64,000 bases of DNA from Halorubrum sp. GN11_10-6_MGM. Its GTDB lineage: Archaea > Halobacteriota > Halobacteria > Halobacteriales > Haloferacaceae. The DNA is taken from assembly GCF_005435165.1 (NCBI RefSeq), contig NZ_SGUC01000012.1:23614-87613 (forward strand), in the 5' to 3' direction. A program made the translations under genes and the position numbers. Shown here one piece after another: positions 58,042-64,000 of the stretch (within the stretch, counting starts at the first letter, position 1; each line of letters starts with the position of its first letter). Under the pieces are notes generated by a model. It did not search any database. It saw only the letters and a program-made list of their open reading frames with translations, and was not told the DNA's origin.

Positions 58042-59235
58042 ATGAACCGGGCAGCCGTCGTCGTCGCCCTGCTCGCCGTCGTCGGGGTCGCCCTCGTCCT
58101 CTCCGGGTTCGTCGGCGGCGCGACGGAGGAGCCGGCCGTCGACGACGTCGCGGACGACCGCCTCATCGAGGTCGACGGCGACTACCGGCTCTGGCCGTAC
58201 ACAAGCCGAACCACGACCGTTGAGGGGCGAACGCTCGCGATCAACGTGGTGTTTCACGCCGACGCGGCGGCGACGCGAGCGGCCATCGAGGGCGACTCGG
58301 TCGCGGACTGGGAGGAGACGGACCCGGACGAGGCCGCGGCGACGGTCGGCGACGGCGACCACCTCCGCGAGTTCGTCGCCCGCGACTGGCGGGACGCGCA
58401 CAGCTCGCTGCGCTACTCGTACGTCGCGGGCCCCTCGGGCGGTGCGTGGCTCACGGAGACGTTCGAGCTCCACGACGGGAGCTACCTCGGGATCCGCGAC
58501 CACCTCCGCGCGTACGAGTCCCCCGACGGCGCCTACACCGCGATACAGGCCCACGAGGAGTACTACGACTGGTTCCGCCTCCGCCACACCGTCCCCGACA
58601 TCGACGCCCCCGCGACGCGGCTGGAGGGCGAATTCGTCGAGTCGGACCGCGCGACCGACGTGCGACGCGAGTACCGCGGCATCGACGGCGGCCGGAGCGA
58701 CGGCTGGCTCTCCGTGATCGAGCTGGCGGCGACCGCGGCGCTGGCGGGAGCGCTGCTCCGGAGCCGGACCCGCGAGGCGGCCGTCGACCTCCTCCGTCGA
58801 CTCCGCGCCGACGCGGGACGACACGCCGCGGCCGCGGCGCTCGGACTCGCGCTCGGGGCCGTCGTCGTCGGCGTCCGCGTCGCGGGCGTGACGCTGGAGG
58901 CGGCGCTGCCGGGCGTCTCGCCGAAGTCGATCGCGGCGCCGCTGTACCTCGTCCTCGGGCTCGGGGTACCCGCGCTGGTCGTCCGGCGCGCGCCGCGGTC
59001 GGACCCGGCTGCGGCCTCGGTGGCCGTCGTCGTCGGCCTCGGCGCCGGCTTCGTCGCCGACTTCGCGGCGCTCGGGGCGGCGGTTCCGCCCGACCTCATC
59101 GTCCACCGAGTGGCGCTCCTCGGCGCGCTCGGCGTCGTCGCCATCGGGCGCGCGACCGCGGACCGACCGGTCGCCGCCGTCGGGCTGCTGGCGTGGGCGA
59201 TCGGGCTGGTCCTCCCGCTGGCGGACGCGATCTGA
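58042..59235 (+). CDS. Polytopic membrane protein with large N-terminal extracytoplasmic domain
   Basis: The 397-residue protein has one N-terminal membrane helix (about 4-24), a soluble domain of about 200 residues (VDGDYRLWPYTSRTTTVEGRTLAINVVFHADAAATRAAIEGD onward), and about six C-terminal membrane helices (from residue 227). No enzyme motif is recognised. It may be a haloarchaeal surface sensor or transporter-associated protein, but that is a guess from architecture only. Confidence 0.7.
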   Translation: MNRAAVVVALLAVVGVALVLSGFVGGATEEPAVDDVADDRLIEVDGDYRLWPYTSRTTTVEGRTLAINVVFHADAAATRAAIEGDSVADWEETDPDEAAATVGDGDHLREFVARDWRDAHSSLRYSYVAGPSGGAWLTETFELHDGSYLGIRDHLRAYESPDGAYTAIQAHEEYYDWFRLRHTVPDIDAPATRLEGEFVESDRATDVRREYRGIDGGRSDGWLSVIELAATAALAGALLRSRTREAAVDLLRRLRADAGRHAAAAALGLALGAVVVGVRVAGVTLEAALPGVSPKSIAAPLYLVLGLGVPALVVRRAPRSDPAAASVAVVVGLGAGFVADFAALGAAVPPDLIVHRVALLGALGVVAIGRATADRPVAAVGLLAWAIGLVLPLADAI

Positions 59236-59373
59236 GCGGGCCGTGCGGTCGGCGTTTCCGCGTCTGACCGCCCGACAGGCTGTCCCGCGTCGGACCGCCC
59301 GATACGCCGCCCCGCGGCGGTACCAGCACAGAAGAGATATACCGGGTGACAGAAAACAGAGGGAGACGAACGG

Positions 59374-61272
59374 ATGACGCGACCGATCAGCCGACGCGCA
59401 GCGCTCGCCGGATTCGGCCTCGCGGCCGCCAGCGCCGGCTGTCTCGGTCGCACGGAGAACATCGCCGGCCGGGACCCGCACTCGCAGCTCACGCTGGAGC
59501 TCAACGCCACGCCCGCCGACAGCGACCCCAACGGGATCCGCATCGCGAGGCAGCTCGAAGAACACCTGACCGCGGTCGGTATCGACGTGCGGCTCAACAC
59601 CGTCGGACAGACCGACCTCTGGCGGAAGGTGCTGATCAACCAGAACTTCGACCTCTACGTCGAGCAGTTCGTGGAGACGGAGCCGTTCGATTCGGACGCG
59701 CTGTACGGGCTGGCCCACTCGCGGTTCGTCGCGGAGCCGGGGTGGCAGAACCCCTTCGGTCTCACGGAGATGGCTGTCGACGACCTGCTCGCGGAACAGC
59801 GCCGGACCGCGGGGAGCGAGCGCGACGACGCCGTCGCCGCGCTTCAGGAGGCGATATGCGAGCTTCAGCCGTTCTCCGTCGTCGCGTTCCCCGACGCGCT
59901 CACCGCCGTTCAGGAGCGTCGGTTCACGGGGTGGACGGCGGACCGCCAGCCGGTGTCGGCCGCCGGGCTCCTCGAACTCGACGGGGTCTCCGACGACGGG
60001 GCGGGAGACGCCGGCTCGACCGGCGGCAACGCGACCGCGTCGGACGCGAACGCATCGGACGCGAACGCCGACGACGGGGACGGAGCCGCCCTCCGACTCG
60101 TGACGACCGACGACCGGATCACGGAGAACTGGAACCCGATCGCCGCGGAGTACCGGAGACACGGCACGTTCACCGGGCTGCTGTACGATCCGCTCGTCCG
60201 CGTGGACGGCGAATCGGCCGTTCCGTGGCTGGCGGCAGACTGGGAGCGGGTCGACGACGACGCCGTCGACGTGACCCTCCGCGACGCCCGGTGGCACGAC
60301 GGCGAGCCCGTGACGGCGGACGACGTCGCGTTCACCTACGCGTTCCTCCGGGACACCTCGATGGGGAGCGTCGAGACGGCGGTTCCGACCCCGCGGTTCC
60401 GCGGCCGGAGTTCCCTCGTCGAGAACGAGCGCGCGCTCGACGACCGAACGGTCCGGCTCACCGTGCCGGACGTCAACGACGCGGTCGCCGCGCGGGCGCT
60501 TCAGGTGCCGGTCATCCCGGAACACGTCTGGTCGGACCGGACCGACGCGGCGACGATCGCCGGCTTCGAGTTCGACTTCGAGACGACGGAGGCGATCGTC
60601 TCGAACAACGCCGACCCGGTCGGGAGCGGACCGCTGCGCTTTGTCGAGGCGACCGCGGGCGAGTCGGTCGTCTTCGAGCGGAACCCCGACCACTTCCTCG
60701 TCCGGTCGGCGTCCGGGGACGACGCGGACGCGTCCGGAACGGCGGCGGACCCGCGTGCGGGAGTTCCCCCCCGTTACCACGGCAAACCGGCGTTCGACCG
60801 GCTCCGGGTCGAGGTGCTGCCGTCGGACATCTCGGCCGCGGAGTCGGTCGCCGAGGGGCTCGCGGACGCCACCGTCTCGAACCTCGGTCCGGAGTCGGTC
60901 CCGCGGATCGGCCGCTCGGCGGACACGCGACTGGTGAGCGGCCGGTCGGCGGCGTTCTACCACGTCGGGTACAACGCGCGGCGGAGCCCGCTGTCGAACC
61001 CCCGGTTCCGAGCGGTGATCGCGCGGCTGATCGACAAGTCCGCGATCGTCGACGACGCCTTCGAGGGATACGCGAAGGCGGCGACCTCTCCGCTCGCGGC
61101 GTCGCCCGACGCGGTCCCGTCGTCGCTGGCGTGGGACGGTCGCGAGACGGACCCCGTCCACCCGTTCTTCGACGACGGGGGATCGCTGGACGTCGAGGCC
61201 GCCCGGGCAGCGCTTCGGGACATCGGGTACCGGTTCGACGACGAGGGGCGGCTGCTCTCCCGGGGGCAATGA
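59374..61272 (+). CDS. Circularly permuted family-5 substrate-binding protein (Tat lipoprotein)
   Basis: The 632-residue protein has a Tat/lipobox signal (RRAALAGFGLAAASAGC). After it, residues 37-190 match the C-terminal part of family-5 binding proteins (LTLELNATPADSDPNGIRIARQLEEHL, VDDLLAEQRRT, PFSVVAFPDAL). A Gly/Ser/Asp/Asn linker (about 203-236) follows. Residues about 238-632 match the N-terminal and middle parts (RITENWNPIAAEYR, GEPVTADDVAFTY, AFYHVGYNARRSPLSNPRF) and end in VEAARAALRDIGYRFDDEGRL, the segment that normally leads into the C-terminal part. The order is therefore permuted. Its stop overlaps the PAP2 gene start by 4 bases, and no permease is adjacent. Confidence 0.85.
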   Translation: MTRPISRRAALAGFGLAAASAGCLGRTENIAGRDPHSQLTLELNATPADSDPNGIRIARQLEEHLTAVGIDVRLNTVGQTDLWRKVLINQNFDLYVEQFVETEPFDSDALYGLAHSRFVAEPGWQNPFGLTEMAVDDLLAEQRRTAGSERDDAVAALQEAICELQPFSVVAFPDALTAVQERRFTGWTADRQPVSAAGLLELDGVSDDGAGDAGSTGGNATASDANASDANADDGDGAALRLVTTDDRITENWNPIAAEYRRHGTFTGLLYDPLVRVDGESAVPWLAADWERVDDDAVDVTLRDARWHDGEPVTADDVAFTYAFLRDTSMGSVETAVPTPRFRGRSSLVENERALDDRTVRLTVPDVNDAVAARALQVPVIPEHVWSDRTDAATIAGFEFDFETTEAIVSNNADPVGSGPLRFVEATAGESVVFERNPDHFLVRSASGDDADASGTAADPRAGVPPRYHGKPAFDRLRVEVLPSDISAAESVAEGLADATVSNLGPESVPRIGRSADTRLVSGRSAAFYHVGYNARRSPLSNPRFRAVIARLIDKSAIVDDAFEGYAKAATSPLAASPDAVPSSLAWDGRETDPVHPFFDDGGSLDVEAARAALRDIGYRFDDEGRLLSRGQ

Positions 61273-62072
61273 CGCCGTTCCTCTCGGTTCTCACGTCGGT
61301 CGTGGCGTGGGTCGGCCTCATGTTGGTCGCCGCGAGCGTCGCGGTGATCGGTCCCGTTCGCCTCCGCGAGGCGCGGGGCGGGCTGCGGGGACGGGTCTGG
61401 GACGCGCGCCGGGCCGTCGCCGTCCTCTGTGTCGTGCTGTTCGCCAGCGTGGTCGGCCGGAGCTCTCTTCAGGCGGTCTCGGAGCTGTTCGGCCTCCAGG
61501 CGACGGCGTTTATCTACGGGCTAGAGGGCGGATTCGTCGCGTGGGTCCAGGCGACGTTCGCGACGCCCGCGCTGACCGCGTACTTCTCGTGGGTGTACGT
61601 GTACGGCTACGCGTTCCTGCTCGCGTTCCCCGTGATCGCGTCCCTCGCGTTGCCCCGAACCGTGACGCTCAGGCGCGTCCTCGTCGCGTACGCGCTCAAC
61701 TACGCCATCGGGCTGGCGCTGTACACGGCGATATTCGCCCACGGTCCGCGGAACGTGATGCCCGACATGGTGACGCCGCTGCTGTTCGCGACCCGGCCCG
61801 AGGTGATGGCGCTGACGAGCGAGGTGAACGTGAACTCGAACGTCTTCCCGTCGCTTCACACCTCGCTCGCGGTCACCGTGGGGACGTTCGCGGTGCTGAC
61901 CCGCGAGGAGTACCCGCGGTGGACGCCGGTCGCGGTCACGCTCTCGCTGTCGGTCGTCGTCGCGACGATGTACCTCGGGATCCACTGGCTCACCGACGTC
62001 GTCGCCGGGGTCGCGCTCGCGCTCGGCTCCGTCGCGCTCGCGCATCGGTTCGTGGAGCCGCGGGACGATTGA
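61269..62072 (+). CDS. PAP2 superfamily phosphatase (integral membrane)
   Basis: The 267-residue protein has six or more membrane segments and the PAP2 motifs VFPSLHTS and YLGIHWLTDVVAG, with the catalytic His residues. The first conserved motif is less typical (HGPRNVMPD). PAP2 enzymes remove phosphate from lipid or polyprenol phosphates at the membrane. Its ATG overlaps the stop of the permuted binding protein, so the two are co-translated, which suggests a linked surface-lipid role. Confidence 0.82.
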   Translation: MTPFLSVLTSVVAWVGLMLVAASVAVIGPVRLREARGGLRGRVWDARRAVAVLCVVLFASVVGRSSLQAVSELFGLQATAFIYGLEGGFVAWVQATFATPALTAYFSWVYVYGYAFLLAFPVIASLALPRTVTLRRVLVAYALNYAIGLALYTAIFAHGPRNVMPDMVTPLLFATRPEVMALTSEVNVNSNVFPSLHTSLAVTVGTFAVLTREEYPRWTPVAVTLSLSVVVATMYLGIHWLTDVVAGVALALGSVALAHRFVEPRDD

Positions 62073-62081
62073 CGGCCGCGC

Positions 62082-62741
62082 TCAGACGCCTTCCACGAGC
62101 CGTTCGAGCTGTTCCGGCGGGACCGCGCCGCGGGCGGCGTGCCCGTCGTACGCGAACGTCGGGACGCCGGTGACGCCCCGCCGCCGCGCGGCGTCGAACA
62201 TGTCGGTGACGCGCTCCCGGAGGTCGTCGTCGCCGAGCGCCTCGTCGACGACCTCGGCGTCGAGCCCGTCGGTCTCCGCCGCGATGTCGGCGAGCACGTC
62301 GCGGTCGCCGATGTCGCGGCCCTCCAGCCACAAGGCGTCGAAGACGGCCTCGTCGAACGCGAGCCACGCGTCCGGCGCGGTCTCGCGCACGCGGACCGAG
62401 ACGATCTGCGCGGGCAGCGAGTCGACGTCGGTCGCGAGTTCGAGCTCCATCTCGTCGGCCCCGTACTCCTCCTGAAGCCGGCGGACGTTCTCGCGGGCCT
62501 GCTCGTAGTACTCGTCGTCTTTCCCGGTGTCCGCGTCGTGGTCGATCTCGCCGTCCGGGCCGCGCTGTCCGGCGCGGAGGTCGAACGGGTGCCAGTCGAT
62601 GTCGAGCGGCTCCTCGCGCGTCTCCTGGTAGTTCGCGAGCGACCGTCGTCCGAGGAAGCAGAACGGACAGACGTAGTCGGAGTAGACGGTGATCGCCTCG
62701 CGCCCGTCGGGCCCGGTCGCGGCGTCGGAGTCGGTTGCCAT
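62082..62741 (-). CDS. DsbA family oxidoreductase (FrnE-like)
   Basis: The 219-residue protein has an N-terminal acidic extension, then the thioredoxin-fold strand AITVYSDYVCPFCFLG with active-site C25-P-F-C28. A helical insertion follows (DADTGKDDEYYEQARENVRRLQEEYG), and GVTGVPTFAYDG provides the cis-Pro loop. No signal peptide is visible, so it is cytoplasmic, as in other FrnE types. It converges on the PAP2 gene. Confidence 0.87.
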   Translation of the reverse strand: MATDSDAATGPDGREAITVYSDYVCPFCFLGRRSLANYQETREEPLDIDWHPFDLRAGQRGPDGEIDHDADTGKDDEYYEQARENVRRLQEEYGADEMELELATDVDSLPAQIVSVRVRETAPDAWLAFDEAVFDALWLEGRDIGDRDVLADIAAETDGLDAEVVDEALGDDDLRERVTDMFDAARRRGVTGVPTFAYDGHAARGAVPPEQLERLVEGV

Positions 62742-62842
62742 GCCCCCCGCTACGCCGCGGAGCCGAAAAGGTCGTTCGGCGACGGCAGGCGGCGACCGAA
62801 GGGCCGTCGTGCGGACGGCCGGCCGCCGCCGACCATCACCAA

Positions 62843-62850
62843 TTAATATA
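62843..62850 (+). promoter_or_regulatory. thiD: TATA box of thiD
   Basis: ttaatata lies 21-28 bases before ATG 62871. The gene therefore probably has a leaderless transcript. No THI-box riboswitch is visible in the short upstream region. Confidence 0.65.
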
Positions 62851-62870
62851 ATCGAGTTGTACCACCGACT

Positions 62871-63734
62871 ATGACCGAGTACGACCCGATCGATCCGCCG
62901 GTCGCGCTGACGATCGCCGGCAGCGACAGCGGCGGCGGGGCCGGCGTTCAGGCGGACCTCTCGGCGATGCGCGCGCACGGCGTCTTCGGAACTGCGGTCG
63001 TGACGGCGACGACCGCCCAGAACACCCGCGGCGTCGAGGACGTCCACCCGCTCCCGGCCGACCACGTCGCGAGCCAGTACGCGGCGGTCGCCGACGACTT
63101 CGACGTCGCGGCGGTGAAGACGGGGATGTTGGCGACCGCCGAGACCGTCGCGCGGGTGACGACGCTGGTCGCGGACGCCGAAGTTCCGCTCGTCGTCGAT
63201 CCAGTGATGGTCGCGGCGACGGGCGACCGGCTGCTCTCGCCCGACGCCGAGGACGCCTACGAGGACCTGATCGCGGCCGCGACGCTCGTCACGCCGAACG
63301 CCGACGAGGCCGCGGTGCTGACCGGCGAGCCCGTGGAGACGCCCGCCGACGCCGAAGCGGCCGGCCGCGAGCTGGTCGCGCTCGGCGCGGACGCGGCGCT
63401 GGTGAAGGGTGGGCACCTCGACGGCGATTCGGTCGACGGCGAGTCGGCCGACGGCGATGTCGTCGTCGACACGCTCGTTCGCGGAGCGGGCGCGGGAGGA
63501 GGTGCGAGCGGGCCGGCCGTCGACCGCTTCGAGACGCCCCGGATCGACACGGACGCGACGCACGGCTCCGGCTGCGCGCTGTCGAGCGCGATCGCGGCGC
63601 GGCTGGCTCGGGGGGAGGCGCTCCGCGGAGCGGTCGGGGTCGCGGTCGAGGAGATGACCGAGGCGGTCCGGTGCGGGTACGACGTGGGCGAAGGGCCGGG
63701 CGCCGTGAATCCGACCGTGTTGGGCGGGGAGTGA
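62871..63734 (+). CDS. thiD: Hydroxymethylpyrimidine/phosphomethylpyrimidine kinase
   Basis: The 287-residue protein carries the ThiD/ribokinase signatures: ALTIAGSDSGGGAGVQADL, VKTGMLATAETV, VVDPVMVAATGDRLL, LVTPNADEAAVLTGEPV and DATHGSGCALSSAIAARLARG. It phosphorylates HMP and HMP-P in thiamine synthesis. In many archaea ThiD is fused to ThiN; this one ends after the kinase domain. An acidic GDSVDGESADGD insertion lies near residue 185. Confidence 0.9.
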   Translation: MTEYDPIDPPVALTIAGSDSGGGAGVQADLSAMRAHGVFGTAVVTATTAQNTRGVEDVHPLPADHVASQYAAVADDFDVAAVKTGMLATAETVARVTTLVADAEVPLVVDPVMVAATGDRLLSPDAEDAYEDLIAAATLVTPNADEAAVLTGEPVETPADAEAAGRELVALGADAALVKGGHLDGDSVDGESADGDVVVDTLVRGAGAGGGASGPAVDRFETPRIDTDATHGSGCALSSAIAARLARGEALRGAVGVAVEEMTEAVRCGYDVGEGPGAVNPTVLGGE

Positions 63735-63764
63735 GTCGTCGACTAGACCGACGCGAAGGCTCTC

Positions 63765-63880
63765 GAAGCCCCAGTCGCTCGGCTGTACTGCGTCAGTGCT
63801 GTCTGTAAGTCACCGATCGACACGGACACCGCCGAAGCCCCAGTCGCGAGGTGGCCGGACGCTCGTTGTCGTTCGAGACG
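63765..63880. repeat. Dispersed structured repeat, truncated copy 3
   Basis: Two copies of the aagccccagtcgc tail (63766 and 63834) are separated by about 68 bases, as in copy 1 at 4182 and 4246. The second is followed by gaggtggccggacgctcg, matching the start of hairpin arm 1 in copy 1. After about 63880 the sequence changes abruptly into the terminal region of an IS630-type element, so the rest of the repeat is missing or lies beyond the insertion. Confidence 0.6.
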
Positions 63881-63893
63881 CCGATAGTGATAG

Positions 63894-64000
63894 TCATAAC
63901 TTTTGAATAGATAAGAAGCGATCAATCCATGACTTTGCGAAGCTTATCCGATCGGCGTAGTCGTGAAAGATCGAACAGACCAGTTCTCGATACGTTTCAA
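63894..64000 (-). CDS. IS630-family transposase, C-terminal end (runs off the right edge)
   Basis: The minus-strand frame ending at 63894 reads YADRISFAKSWIDRFL then SIQKL before the stop. It aligns with the C-terminus of the IS630 transposase at 21072 (ERISFAKKWCEKFLDFQKLS). The rest of the gene lies beyond the window. The base composition is lower in GC than thiD. It differs in sequence from the complete copy, so it belongs to a related but separate element. Confidence 0.75.
   Translation of the reverse strand, partial: ETYRELVCSIFHDYADRISFAKSWIDRFLSIQKL

Noticed and set aside
57607..61269. 1220-residue minus-strand frame
   Set aside because: It is opposite four genes with clear features (DUF7091-like, membrane protein, binding protein) and consists of Arg/Asp/Val-rich shadow sequence.
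63743..63925. 60-residue minus-strand frame at the right edge
   Set aside because: It is made of the truncated structured repeat joined to the IS630 end; the real coding frame there is the transposase C-terminus.
1..64000. CRISPR array, rRNA operon or complete virus
   Set aside because: No regularly spaced repeats with unique spacers, no rRNA sequence, and no capsid or portal gene were seen on either strand.

Overview
The window is a piece of a haloarchaeal chromosome, most likely Halorubrum or a close relative. This is inferred from the very high GC, the acidic proteins, Tat lipoprotein signals, TATA boxes 20-35 bases upstream of start codons with almost no leader, and archaeal markers (TFB, L10e, NucS, FAU-1, an archaeal MptD). 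Most genes are ordinary housekeeping or conserved haloarchaeal genes packed on both strands.

Layout. 1-20.9 kb: the 5' part of a PrkA-type kinase, a DUF1028 protein, an EEP-family nuclease/phosphatase, a PUA protein, two 2Fe-2S ferredoxins, a NifU-domain protein, a very large secreted GH97 glycosidase, a FAU-1 operon, a PrsW-like protease, a ROK sugar kinase, UspA, CspA, small zinc proteins and an overlapping HAD/phosphotransferase pair. 21.0-22.2 kb: an IS630-family insertion sequence placed just upstream of a small membrane/zinc-ribbon gene. 22.5-30.1 kb: an accessory region of visibly lower GC. An integrated element of about 7.2 kb sits between a copy of the tRNA-Phe 3' end (22795) and the intact tRNA-Phe gene (30018-30091). 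It carries a tyrosine integrase, a primase-polymerase-like gene broken by a frameshift in a run of nine C, several very small genes, a terminase-small-subunit-like protein, a PH/SHOCT protein, a winged-helix repressor-like protein, palindromes and a GC-rich structured segment. No capsid, spike or packaging ATPase is visible, so it looks like a cryptic integrative plasmid or virus satellite.

30.3-44.8 kb: carbonic anhydrase, an orphan C5 DNA methyltransferase, tRNA-Pro, a Ski2-like helicase, ribosomal L10e, NucS, a glutamate-cysteine ligase-like enzyme, S-adenosylhomocysteine hydrolase, an MTA/SAH deaminase, secreted repeat proteins and MptD. 44.8-51.2 kb: a complete five-gene oligopeptide-type ABC importer operon. 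51.4-63.7 kb: a GTPBP1-like GTPase, a CARF-like/winged-helix regulator, TFB, a ParA-like protein lacking both P-loop lysines, HIT, an unusual substrate-binding protein overlapping a PAP2 phosphatase gene, DsbA and ThiD. The right edge holds the 3' end of a second IS630-type transposase.

Most interesting. (1) A dispersed family of about 280-300 bp elements (about 4.2, 32.3 and 63.8 kb) with a long hairpin whose two arms change together between copies, which points to an undescribed structured RNA or repeat. (2) A solute-binding protein (59374-61272) whose two halves are in circularly permuted order compared with the normal SBP of the same family at 49512-51158. (3) The tRNA-Phe-integrated element, with stacked tRNA 3'-end fragments at its left side and a similar scar beside tRNA-Pro.
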